From Desulfuromonadaceae bacterium (GTDB taxonomy: Bacteria; Desulfobacterota; Desulfuromonadia; Geobacterales; Pseudopelobacteraceae), in contig JAQUIG010000005.1 in NCBI GenBank assembly GCA_028683435.1, positions 1 to 64,000 on the forward strand: a stretch of DNA of 64,000 nucleotides, read 5' to 3'. The number at the start of each line of letters is the position of its first letter. The stretch's first letter is position 1. Of this stretch, positions 28,505 through 36,249 are shown piece by piece. Made by a program: the position numbers and the translations under genes. Below the pieces are notes generated by a model. That model saw nothing but the letters and a program-made list of their open reading frames with translations, had not been told where the DNA came from and did not search any database.

Positions 28505-29332
28505 GTGAACAATAATCATGAATGTTCAACATCTATGCAAACACATGCCGCCAATAATCTCCGCAAACTTCGTGAAACCAAGCCGCTGGTGCACAATATC
28601 ACAAACTTTGTGGTCATGAACTTTACAGCCAACATCCTTCTGGCTGCGGGTGCCTCTCCGGTGATGGCCCACGCAGAAAATGAGGTGGAAGAGATGGTCT
28701 CCTTTGCCAAGGCGCTGGTTTTAAACATCGGCACCCTGACCGATGACTGGGTTGACGCTATGGTCAAGGCGGGAAAGAAGGCAACCGTCCTGGGTGTGCC
28801 GATTATCCTGGATCCTGTAGGAGCGGGTGCAACGATACTCCGGACAAAAGCTGCACAATGTATTTTGGCAGAAACGCGGGTGAGCGTGGTGCGGGGTAAC
28901 GCCTCGGAAATACTTGCCCTGGCAGGTGGTAACGCAAAGGCGAGGGGGGTTGATGCCGCTGATTCTGTGGAGGCAGCAGCGGAGCAGGCAGTGCGTTTGG
29001 CCCGTGATCTGGGGGTGCCGGTAGCGATTACCGGAGCGGAAGATTTTATTACCGATGGCCAGCGTATTGTCAGGGTGGCAAACGGTCACCCCCTGATGGG
29101 ATCTGTCACCGGCACAGGTTGCGGTGCCACAGCTGTCATCGGCGCTTTTGCCGGGATCGATCCTGATCCGGTTTCGGCAACTGCAACTGCCTTGGCGTAT
29201 TACGGACTGGCAGGTCAGGTGGCAGCCGATGGTGCCGCGGGTCCCGGTTCCTTTATGATCCGGTTTTTGGATGCATTGTACTGTTTGACCCCTGAAGAGC
29301 TTGAGCGCGGCTGCAAGATAGAGGAGGGGTAA
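28505..29332 (+). CDS. thiM: hydroxyethylthiazole kinase
   Basis: ThiM phosphorylates the thiazole alcohol for thiamine salvage. The 275-residue ribokinase-like protein has PLVHNITNFVVMN near residue 28, DPVGAGAT near 100, and GTGCGATAVIGAF with the catalytic Cys near 205. The start is GTG with AAGGAG upstream. It is followed by thiE after three bases. No TPP riboswitch motif was found in the short upstream gap. Confidence 0.95.
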   Translation: MNNNHECSTSMQTHAANNLRKLRETKPLVHNITNFVVMNFTANILLAAGASPVMAHAENEVEEMVSFAKALVLNIGTLTDDWVDAMVKAGKKATVLGVPIILDPVGAGATILRTKAAQCILAETRVSVVRGNASEILALAGGNAKARGVDAADSVEAAAEQAVRLARDLGVPVAITGAEDFITDGQRIVRVANGHPLMGSVTGTGCGATAVIGAFAGIDPDPVSATATALAYYGLAGQVAADGAAGPGSFMIRFLDALYCLTPEELERGCKIEEG

Positions 29333-29335
29333 GCT

Positions 29336-29968
29336 ATGGCAGCTCCATGCTATCTGTTGTATCTGGTGACGGACCGCACCCTTGCCGGGGGGCGGTTACT
29401 GGTTGAGGTCGTTCGCGAGGCTGTGGCCGGTGGTGTCACCTGTGTACAATTGCGGGAAAAAGAGTGCAGCACCAGGGATTTCCTTCACGAAGCCCGCCTG
29501 CTGATAGAGCTGCTGAAGCCACTTGGTGTGCCACTCCTCATCAACGACCGTGTGGATATTGCCCTTGCTGTCGGCGCGGACGGTGTCCATCTCGGGCAAA
29601 GGGATATGCCGATCAGCTATGCACGGCAGTTGGGACCTCCCGAATGGATCGTCGGCGTATCGGCTGAATCAATTGAAGATGCCATTCGTGCTGAAGAGGA
29701 AGGGGCGGACTATATCGGCGTCAGTCCGGTGTTCAGCACGCCGACAAAGGGCGATACCTCACCACCTTTGGGACTTGAAGGGTTGCGGCAGATCCGGACA
29801 GTGGTCCGGACTCCGCTGGTGGCTATCGGTGGCATAAATTGCAGTAATGGCAGGGATGTTATTCTTGCGGGAGCAGACGGGCTTGCCGTCGTGTCGTCCA
29901 TTGTTGCCGCCGAATCTCCCCGATTTGCCGCCGCTTCCCTCCGCCAGGTTATTGCAGGAACGTTATGA
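29336..29968 (+). CDS. thiE: thiamine-phosphate synthase
   Basis: ThiE couples HMP-pyrophosphate with thiazole phosphate to give thiamine monophosphate, the substrate of ThiL at 17.8 kb. The 210-residue barrel has VQLREKE near residue 37, INDRVDIAL, GVHLGQRDMP near 85, GVSPVFSTPTKGD near 135, and VAIGGI near 160. Its 3' end overlaps the convergent SDR gene by six bases. Confidence 0.95.
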   Translation: MAAPCYLLYLVTDRTLAGGRLLVEVVREAVAGGVTCVQLREKECSTRDFLHEARLLIELLKPLGVPLLINDRVDIALAVGADGVHLGQRDMPISYARQLGPPEWIVGVSAESIEDAIRAEEEGADYIGVSPVFSTPTKGDTSPPLGLEGLRQIRTVVRTPLVAIGGINCSNGRDVILAGADGLAVVSSIVAAESPRFAAASLRQVIAGTL

Positions 29969-30862
29969 CTTTTCTGCGGCAAGCGACCTGCGGACAGCTT
30001 CATCGTACGACGTCAACTGCAGCGGAATAAGTTTTTGAATTGTGTGTTCCCGGCAGACTACCTCGTTTTTAAGCCCTTCAATCAGCGGCATCGAAACCGA
30101 GGGAGCGACCGGTGTAATGAAGCCGACCCAGTAGGATGACAGCCGGGGCGTCAATACCGGCACCGGCAGGATGTAGAGATTCCGTCCCCTGATCCGCCCG
30201 AAGCGCTCCATCATCTCTTTGTATGTTATGACATCCGGCCCACCGATATCAAAAGTCCCTCCTGCCGTACGCTCATCTTTCAGGCAGCCGACCAGATAGC
30301 TGACGACGTCCTCGACGGCAATCGGCTGGCAGAGTGTCGTTACCCAGCGCGGGGTGATCATGACCGGCAGCCGTTCTACCAGTGCCTTTACCATCTCGAA
30401 TGATGCGCCTCCGGCACCGATGATGATTGCGGCACGCAAAAAAGTTGTGGCAAACTTCCCGGAGCGGAGGATATCTGCGACTTCCAGGCGGCTTTTCAGA
30501 TGTTCAGAAAGATCGTCGCCGGTCTCACCTAATCCGCCAAGGTAGATGACCCTCCTGACCCCCGCCTTCTCGGCGGCACGGACAAAATTTTCGGCGGCGT
30601 CACGATCGCGTCGTTCAAATCCGGCTCGTCCTCCTGCCATGGCGTGTACCAGATAGTAGGCGGTATCGACGCCGGCCATGGCGGCTGGCAACGTTGCAGG
30701 TTCAAGCAGATCCCCCTGAACGATTTCAATAGGGCTGTCGGTCGGCGGGACTGTTTTCCGCATCAGGCAGCGGATCTGGACGTCTTCAGCGAGAAGCGCC
30801 TGTGTCAGAAGTCGTCCGATAAAACCGTTGGCACCGGTTACGAGGACTATTTTGCCCTTCAT
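29963..30862 (-). CDS. NmrA/YbjT-like NAD(P)-binding SDR protein
   Basis: The 299-residue protein is an atypical short-chain dehydrogenase. It has the Rossmann motif GANGFIG (residues 10-16), GDLLEP near 50, and YYLVHAM and VRRVIYLGGL strands. There is no clear YxxxK catalytic pair in the usual place, so it may bind NAD(P) without classic oxidoreductase activity. It overlaps the DUF1499 gene by four bases. Proteins of this type often sit in LitR/CarH light-response clusters, which fits the regulator at 31.7 kb. Confidence 0.85.
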   Translation of the reverse strand: MKGKIVLVTGANGFIGRLLTQALLAEDVQIRCLMRKTVPPTDSPIEIVQGDLLEPATLPAAMAGVDTAYYLVHAMAGGRAGFERRDRDAAENFVRAAEKAGVRRVIYLGGLGETGDDLSEHLKSRLEVADILRSGKFATTFLRAAIIIGAGGASFEMVKALVERLPVMITPRWVTTLCQPIAVEDVVSYLVGCLKDERTAGGTFDIGGPDVITYKEMMERFGRIRGRNLYILPVPVLTPRLSSYWVGFITPVAPSVSMPLIEGLKNEVVCREHTIQKLIPLQLTSYDEAVRRSLAAEKS

Positions 30863-31314
30863 GGATTCGCCTCCTTTGCAATGAATTGACGGCGAATTGC
30901 CTCCATACGGCTGCGGTTTTTGCCTAAATCGGAATAACCGAGTCGCGATGCGGAACGAACATGGATGACTTTTTGCGCCCGGTCCAGAAGAAATTCGCCA
31001 TCATCAACAAAAAGGGCCGTGCGCAGTTCGACCCGCAGATACCCCGGCTTCTCCTCGACCATTGTCGTATCACTTCGCCCGCCGAGTGCGAGCTTCAGGC
31101 GTGCGAAAGCCGCTTCCGGATCACCGCTGAAGGTCAGCGGGGCGATCCGGTGTTTTTTGTCGTCAACCTGGCTGGAAACGCAGTTGGGTGACGACGGGCA
31201 GGCGGTTAGAAGGCCTCCCTTTGCACCCAGATTGTTCGGGCGCTCACCGGCACATCCCACCAACCCCAGCAATCCAATTGACATTAATAGTATCCCCTTG
31301 ATTTTTGTCCTCAT
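30859..31314 (-). CDS. DUF1499 lipoprotein
   Basis: The 151-residue protein has a short lipoprotein signal with lipobox GLVGC near residue 21, followed by a DUF1499 domain. The domain includes the opening LTACPSSPNCVSSQ (42-55 region), AFARLKLALGG and LFVDDGEFLLD. Its biochemical role is unknown. I chose ATG 31314 (MRTKIKG), with AGGGAGA upstream, over ATG 31329. It is coupled to the SDR gene by a four-base overlap and follows the small 80-residue gene, in an operon divergent from the CarH-like regulator. Confidence 0.82.
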   Translation of the reverse strand: MRTKIKGILLMSIGLLGLVGCAGERPNNLGAKGGLLTACPSSPNCVSSQVDDKKHRIAPLTFSGDPEAAFARLKLALGGRSDTTMVEEKPGYLRVELRTALFVDDGEFLLDRAQKVIHVRSASRLGYSDLGKNRSRMEAIRRQFIAKEANP

Positions 31315-31356
31315 AGGATCTCCCTGCAATCTGTTAAAACTATAAACAGTTGCCTA

Positions 31357-31599
31357 TCAACAGCTCGTCAGTTCCACCAACAAGCTTTCATGTGCCGCAA
31401 TCGTTGCATCAAGCCCTGCGTTGCCGATAGCGCCACGCCCGGTCCAGTCGTTACCTTGCCTGATATAGAGACTCTTCAAGAACCCCCGGATTATCTGCTC
31501 AGCGCTGTCAGGATGTTTGTGAACCATTCTTTTTAAATTATCGTACACCGATTCAAAGGTGTCATCATAGCGCTGATCAATATAGCTGGTCATTGACAT
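31357..31599 (-). CDS. small conserved-looking hypothetical protein
   Basis: The 80-residue, mostly helical soluble protein has no motif I recognise. It is the first gene transcribed away from the CarH-like regulator, with the two starts 87 bases apart, and 42 bases upstream of the DUF1499 gene. The ATG at 31599 has AAAGGAAA upstream; an alternative ATG lies two codons on. A TATAAT sequence (minus strand, 31603-31608) is very close to the start, so the transcript leader may be very short. The position suggests direct control by the neighbouring regulator. Confidence 0.6.
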   Translation of the reverse strand: MSMTSYIDQRYDDTFESVYDNLKRMVHKHPDSAEQIIRGFLKSLYIRQGNDWTGRGAIGNAGLDATIAAHESLLVELTSC

Positions 31600-31657
31600 G
31601 GATTATACTTTCCTTTCTGTTTAAATGGACAAAAACGATGATATATGATAATTTTAC

Positions 31658-31675
31658 ACAATATTTAAATATTGT
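31658..31675. promoter_or_regulatory. 18-bp perfect palindrome, candidate operator of the MerR/CarH-like regulator
   Basis: ACAATATTTAAATATTGT is a perfect palindrome in the 87-base gap between the regulator and the divergent operon, 11 bases before the regulator's ATG at 31687. MerR-family light regulators of the CarH/LitR type bind palindromes in such divergent promoters. The exact consensus for this branch is not known to me, so the assignment is by position. Confidence 0.6.
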
Positions 31676-31686
31676 CTAGGACAAAT

Positions 31687-32577
31687 ATGAGTAACGATCT
31701 GTTTTCAATTTCCGACATAGAACGAGAAAGTGGTATCAGGTGTGACACACTGCGGGTGTGGGAACGTCGCTACGGTTTTCCGACCCCTTCCCGCAATGAA
31801 CGGGGCGAGCGGGTCTACCCCCGTGAACAGCTGCTCCGGTTACGACTGATCAAGCAGCTGCAAGATCGCGGTATGCAGCCGGGCAAGCTGGTAAGCCTTG
31901 AGTATCAGCAGTTGCAGCGACTGACCTCTCGACCGGACAACTCCGCTTTAGCGTCTGCCGATGTTGAGATGCTGCTGGATATGCTCAGCAGTGGTTTAGG
32001 GTACGGATTGTCCAACAAATTAGAGGCTCTGCTTTCTCTGTATGGGTTGCGAATCTTTTTGGCTGATGTGGTGGCACCAATGAATCACGCTGTCGGCAAA
32101 GCCTGGTTTGAAGGAAAAATCGGTATTCTTGACGAGCATCTATATGCCGAGACGATCAGAAACGTGTTGACGGTGGCGTTAGGCGGATTGCCTCAAGGGG
32201 TGAAAAATCCCCGGGTGCTGTTGACAACCCTGCCGGGAGAACAGCATGGCATCGGTCTGCTGATGGTCGCCTGCATGCTCCGTCTGGAAGGAGCCGGGGT
32301 CGTTATGGCGGGTGTGCAGACACCGCTGGAGGAGATTGTACGCGGGGCGATTGAGTGTGGCAGCGGCATTGTCGGCATATCCTGCAGCGAATATATGGGC
32401 CGCCGCACTATCGCCTCGCAACTGGTAAAGCTGCGGGCTTTGCTGCCTGAGGATGTGGCACTATGGGCTGGGGGAAGCGGTGTGCGCACGCTTGCGTTCC
32501 TGAAAGACAATGTCCGGCTGTTCAATGATCTGGACCAGATTCAGCCGGCTGTCCAGGCTGCACGGAACGTAAATTAA
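31687..32577 (+). CDS. MerR-family regulator with B12-binding domain, CarH/LitR-like
   Basis: The 296-residue protein has a MerR winged helix (about 6-75, with TLRVWERRYGFPTPSR). A four-helix cap and a cobalamin-binding Rossmann domain (about 175-290) follow. Three CarH signatures are visible: cap Trp140 and Glu150-His151 with the CarH spacing (WFEGKIGILDEH), and the base-off ligand motif ExHxxG with His187 (PGEQHGIG). In CarH these bind adenosylcobalamin, which light breaks to release the DNA. So this is a likely light/B12 sensor, though it may instead only sense B12. ATG 31687 follows a TAGGA site; a TTG at 31672 lies inside the palindrome. Confidence 0.88.
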   Translation: MSNDLFSISDIERESGIRCDTLRVWERRYGFPTPSRNERGERVYPREQLLRLRLIKQLQDRGMQPGKLVSLEYQQLQRLTSRPDNSALASADVEMLLDMLSSGLGYGLSNKLEALLSLYGLRIFLADVVAPMNHAVGKAWFEGKIGILDEHLYAETIRNVLTVALGGLPQGVKNPRVLLTTLPGEQHGIGLLMVACMLRLEGAGVVMAGVQTPLEEIVRGAIECGSGIVGISCSEYMGRRTIASQLVKLRALLPEDVALWAGGSGVRTLAFLKDNVRLFNDLDQIQPAVQAARNVN

Positions 32578-32750
32578 CGGCGGGTATTTGAGCACGTTTC
32601 ATACGGCGGAATATTGCCTCAGTCGTTACTGGCAATCTGGAGATGAATGGCAATGTATGGTATACTTTCAACTGTGTGGAAATGAAATATTGACAATACG
32701 GTGAACAGCAGCAGGAGTGAAGCAGGACTACAGGAATCAAGGAGGACGCC

Positions 32751-33473
32751 ATGCCGGAAAACTTATTGATACCCTCTGTTGATCTGCGAATCGGCTCTCT
32801 GGAGGAGTACAATCGCAGGCAGAAGGAAAAGGCGGCACGACAGCACCAAAAGCCGAAACCGCGGCCATGCATCACTATCTCACGTGAATTCGGCTGTGAA
32901 GGGTATCTGGTTGCCGAGCGTCTGCGTGAGCTGATGATGCAGAGGACAGGCGATGAATGGGTCTTGATCGATAAGGATGTTCTGGAGGAGGTTTCACGGC
33001 GTCATCATATCTCGGAGGAGATTCTGCAGACGCTGGGAGAAAACAACCGGATTCTAAACGAGGTTCTGGCGACCTTCTCGCCACGCTGGAAGAGCGATCA
33101 GGAGTGCTTCAAGCTTCTCTCCAGCCACGTCGTTGCGCTGGCGGAACAGGGGAACGTTATCATCGTAGAACTTGGGGGGGCCATCATTACCCGGCATATA
33201 GAACATTCAAGCCACTTCAGAATATACGGTTCCGACGCTTTTAAAGCCGCTACGCTCGCCCGTCGCTTAAAGCTGGAAATGGAAGAGGCTGAAAATTTGA
33301 TGTATCGGCAGCAAAAGTCGCGCGATCATTTCAATAAGGTCTTTCTCGATCAGGATGGCCATGATCCGGCGCTGTACCACCTGCTGTTTAATAACGACCG
33401 CATCACGCCGGGACGAATTGCCCACACGATCGCTGATTTTGTGTCAGCCGGGAATGGTGGGCAACAACCATGA
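32751..33473 (+). CDS. cytidylate-kinase-like family protein
   Basis: The 240-residue protein matches the cytidylate-kinase-like family in CITISREFGCEGYLVAERL near residue 42 and in VLIDKDVLEEVSRRH. The usual GSGG P-loop reads GCEGY and has no Lys, which is typical of this group but leaves nucleotide kinase activity unproven. The first 40 residues are polar and basic. It overlaps the RudS-like gene by four bases (ATGA), so the two are translationally coupled; the functional link is unknown. Confidence 0.82.
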   Translation: MPENLLIPSVDLRIGSLEEYNRRQKEKAARQHQKPKPRPCITISREFGCEGYLVAERLRELMMQRTGDEWVLIDKDVLEEVSRRHHISEEILQTLGENNRILNEVLATFSPRWKSDQECFKLLSSHVVALAEQGNVIIVELGGAIITRHIEHSSHFRIYGSDAFKAATLARRLKLEMEEAENLMYRQQKSRDHFNKVFLDQDGHDPALYHLLFNNDRITPGRIAHTIADFVSAGNGGQQP

Positions 33474-34417
33474 TGCTGCCAATCTCAATCGGCGTCAGCG
33501 CCTGTCTGCTGGGGGAGCATGTTCGCTATGACGGCGGCCATAAACATGATCGCTATATCACCGATACCTTGGGAAAATATTTCGCTTTTGTCCCGGTCTG
33601 CCCCGAGGTCGGCTGCGGGTTGCCGACTCCGAGGGAGGCGATGCGGCTTGAGGGTGACCCTGCTGCTCTGCGCCTGATGGCCCGTAAAACTAGGGGAGAC
33701 AAGACCGAACAGATGGTTGCGTATTGTTCTGCAAAAATTGAAGAGTTGGATCGCGAGGATCTGTGCGGTTATATATTCAAAAAGGATTCCCCCAGTTGCG
33801 GACTGTTCCGGGTCAAGGTGTATAACAATGGCCAGGCGCAGAAGGTCGGTAGCGGGCTGTTTGCGGCGGCATTTGCCGCTCGTTTCCCACTTCTGCCGAT
33901 GGAGGAGGAAGGGCGTCTCAATGATGCACCGATACGGGAGAATTTCATCGAGCGGCTTTTCAGTTATCATCGCTGGAAGGATTTTCTGGCGGAAAATACG
34001 ACGGTCGGCCGTCTGGTAGAGTTTCATACCGCCAACAAATTGCTGATGATGGCCCACAGCCCACAGATATATCGTGAGATGGGGCGCCTGGTGGCGCATG
34101 GAGCAGAGCTGAATCTGCCCGATCTGCTGCGGCGTTACGAAGAGCTCTTCATGAAAGGGCTTGCCTTCCATGCTACTGTTAAAAAGAACACCAACGTGCT
34201 GCAGCATATCATGGGTTATTTCAAACAGCAGCTTTCAGCTGCTGAAAAAGTAGAGCTGCTGGAGGTTATCGGCCAGTATCATGACGGACTGTTGCCGCTG
34301 ATTGTACCGATGACCCTGCTCAAACACTACATCAATAAATATGATCAACAGTACCTGAAGGGGCAGGTGTATCTTGCGCCTCATCCTGCACAGCTGATGC
34401 TGCGCAACCATGTCTGA
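33470..34417 (+). CDS. DUF523-DUF1722 protein, candidate tRNA 4-thiouridine desulfidase (RudS-like)
   Basis: The N-terminal DUF523/TudS domain (about 5-150) has the three likely [4Fe-4S] ligands: Cys12 in SACLLG, Cys44 in CPEVGCG with the adjacent catalytic-type Glu45, and Cys110 in SPSCG. The C-terminal DUF1722 (about 170-315) includes KKNTNVLQHIMGYF. This two-domain form matches RudS, which removes sulfur from 4-thiouridine in tRNA, the near-UV target in bacteria. The DUF1722 protein YbgA is encoded next to photolyase in E. coli. Context with the CarH-like regulator supports a photoprotective role; this is inference. Confidence 0.85.
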   Translation: MMLPISIGVSACLLGEHVRYDGGHKHDRYITDTLGKYFAFVPVCPEVGCGLPTPREAMRLEGDPAALRLMARKTRGDKTEQMVAYCSAKIEELDREDLCGYIFKKDSPSCGLFRVKVYNNGQAQKVGSGLFAAAFAARFPLLPMEEEGRLNDAPIRENFIERLFSYHRWKDFLAENTTVGRLVEFHTANKLLMMAHSPQIYREMGRLVAHGAELNLPDLLRRYEELFMKGLAFHATVKKNTNVLQHIMGYFKQQLSAAEKVELLEVIGQYHDGLLPLIVPMTLLKHYINKYDQQYLKGQVYLAPHPAQLMLRNHV

Positions 34418-34477
34418 TACAATAAATCTCCTGAAATCTCCTTGACAATAACAGGGCCGCTTATTACCTTGAAACTG

Positions 34478-34505
34478 TTAGCACTCGGCCAGTGATGAGT
34501 GCTGT
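34478..34505 (+). promoter_or_regulatory. CIRCE-like HrcA operator
   Basis: TTAGCACTC (34478-34486) is followed after 10 bases by GAGTGCTGT (34497-34505). The classic CIRCE is TTAGCACTC-N9-GAGTGCTAA, so the left half is perfect and the right half differs in its last two bases, with one extra spacer base. A TTGACA at 34443-34448 could be the -35 element. It sits 18 bases before the hrcA start, which implies HrcA autoregulation. Confidence 0.85.
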
Positions 34506-34523
34506 TTTTTTTGGGGTTATGAC

Positions 34524-35555
34524 ATGGGAATAGAGCTTACTCCCCGCAGCAGACAGATCCTGGAAGCGATCGTTGAAGATTATATCGCGACCGCAGAGCC
34601 GGTTGGCAGCGGAGCTGTTGCCCGTCGTCACGCGCTGACGCTTTCATCGGCAACCGTACGCAGTGTCATGGCCAATCTGGAAGAGATGGGGCTATTGACA
34701 TCGCCGCATACCTCCGCCGGCCGGATCCCGACTGAAAAGGCCTACCGATTTTATGTTGACTCTCTGGTCGCCCTGCGCCAGGTAAGTCGTGATGAAAAAC
34801 GCCAGATTATTAGCCATTGCCGCCAGGCCGGCACCGGGCTGTCCGGGATTTTAAAAGAGACCAGCCGGACGTTGTCACAGCTCTCGAACTATATGGGCAT
34901 TGTGGTCGCTCCCAGTTTCACCGCTGATGTATTTCGCCATATAGAATTTATCCGTATTGGTCAACGCAAAATTCTGGCGGTACTGGTCTCCAACAAAGGG
35001 GCGGTGCAGAACCGCCTGATTGAGACTGAAGATGACTACGAATCTGAGGAACTCGTCAGGATGGGCAACTATCTGAATGACAGGATGCAGGGTTTGACGA
35101 TCACTCAGGTTCGCGAACTGATTCTGGAGGAGATGACCTCCGAAAAGGTGCAGTATGACCAGCTCCTGTCTCGCGCGCTGAAGATCAGCGAGCAGGCGGT
35201 AAGGGCTGAAGGGGACGAAATTTTCGTAGAGGGGCAGGCCCGAATCCTTGACCAGCCAGAATTCTGTGATGCCGGCCGGATGAAGGAAATCTATCAGGCG
35301 TTTGAACAGAAGGGGCTGCTCGTACAGTTGTTGTCGCGCTGTATGACGGCGGATGGCGTGCAGATTTATATAGGGTCTGAAACGTCGCTCAGCCAGTCAG
35401 CCGGGGTAAGCCTGATTACCTCCCGTTTTGTTACCAGCAGCAATACTGTAGGTATGTTGGGGGTAATCGGCCCGACCCGCATGGGGTATTCAAGTGTGAT
35501 CCCGATTGTGGATTACACCGCCCGGATGATCAGCAAGCTGTTAAGTGAAGTCTGA
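34524..35555 (+). CDS. hrcA: heat-inducible transcription repressor HrcA
   Basis: HrcA binds CIRCE and represses chaperone operons; GroE normally aids its folding. The 343-residue protein has an N-terminal winged helix (about 1-75, with [10 protein letters not shown] and [18 protein letters not shown]), a GAF-like middle, and the C-terminal [18 protein letters not shown] typical of the family. It heads hrcA-grpE-dnaK-dnaJ, and a CIRCE-like site lies just upstream. Confidence 0.96.
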   Translation: MGIELTPRSRQILEAIVEDYIATAEPVGSGAVARRHALTLSSATVRSVMANLEEMGLLTSPHTSAGRIPTEKAYRFYVDSLVALRQVSRDEKRQIISHCRQAGTGLSGILKETSRTLSQLSNYMGIVVAPSFTADVFRHIEFIRIGQRKILAVLVSNKGAVQNRLIETEDDYESEELVRMGNYLNDRMQGLTITQVRELILEEMTSEKVQYDQLLSRALKISEQAVRAEGDEIFVEGQARILDQPEFCDAGRMKEIYQAFEQKGLLVQLLSRCMTADGVQIYIGSETSLSQSAGVSLITSRFVTSSNTVGMLGVIGPTRMGYSSVIPIVDYTARMISKLLSEV

Positions 35556-35590
35556 TTGCAATTTTAAATTCAGTCAAAGGACACCACCAT

Positions 35591-36172
35591 ATGAAATCAG
35601 CAAAAGGACACCACAGCATGGAACCAAAAGATATCGTAGAAATTTCACCGCCTGAAACCGTTACCGAGGAGGAAAGCTCTTCTGAAACTCAAGCTCCTGA
35701 AGCTGGCATGTCTCTTGAGGAACAGCTGGTGGTCAAGGAAAAGGAAGCCCGTGAAAACTGGGATCGCTTTCTGCGGGAGCGGGCCGATCTGGAAAACTAC
35801 CGCAAGCGGGTAGGGCGCGAAAAGGAAGAGTTGCTGAGCTACGGGAATAAATCGCTCCTCGAAGAGATACTGCCGATCATCGATAATCTTGAGCGGGCTC
35901 TTGCCCATGCTTCGGAAGATGGTCTGGAAGCGGTTGTCGAGGGTATCCGTTTGACGCATGCCATGCTGCTGACGGCGCTTAAAAAGTTCAATGTCACACC
36001 TATTGAAGCCGTGGGCACACCTTTTGATTCTGCCTACCATCAGGCGATGGCGCAGGTACCGACCGACCAGTACGAACCAAATACGGTCGTTGAAGAGTAC
36101 CAGAAAGGGTATATGCTTAAAGAACGTTTGCTACGTCCAGCCATGGTGACCGTGGCGACGCCACTGAAATAA
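35591..36172 (+). CDS. grpE: nucleotide exchange factor GrpE
   Basis: GrpE releases ADP from DnaK. The 193 residues have an acidic N terminus, a long coiled coil (about 40-110), and the C-terminal beta domain with [15 protein letters not shown] and [14 protein letters not shown]. There are two possible starts, ATG 35591 and ATG 35618. Each is preceded by the same AAAGGACACCAC sequence, so both may be used or one is a duplication. The longer form is listed. Confidence 0.95.
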   Translation: MKSAKGHHSMEPKDIVEISPPETVTEEESSSETQAPEAGMSLEEQLVVKEKEARENWDRFLRERADLENYRKRVGREKEELLSYGNKSLLEEILPIIDNLERALAHASEDGLEAVVEGIRLTHAMLLTALKKFNVTPIEAVGTPFDSAYHQAMAQVPTDQYEPNTVVEEYQKGYMLKERLLRPAMVTVATPLK

Positions 36173-36249
36173 TTTTTCAGGGGCCTTGTTTTTTGTAAAC
36201 GCGATGAATATCTTGCTATCAGAGTATCCAAAAAGGAGGACTACACATC

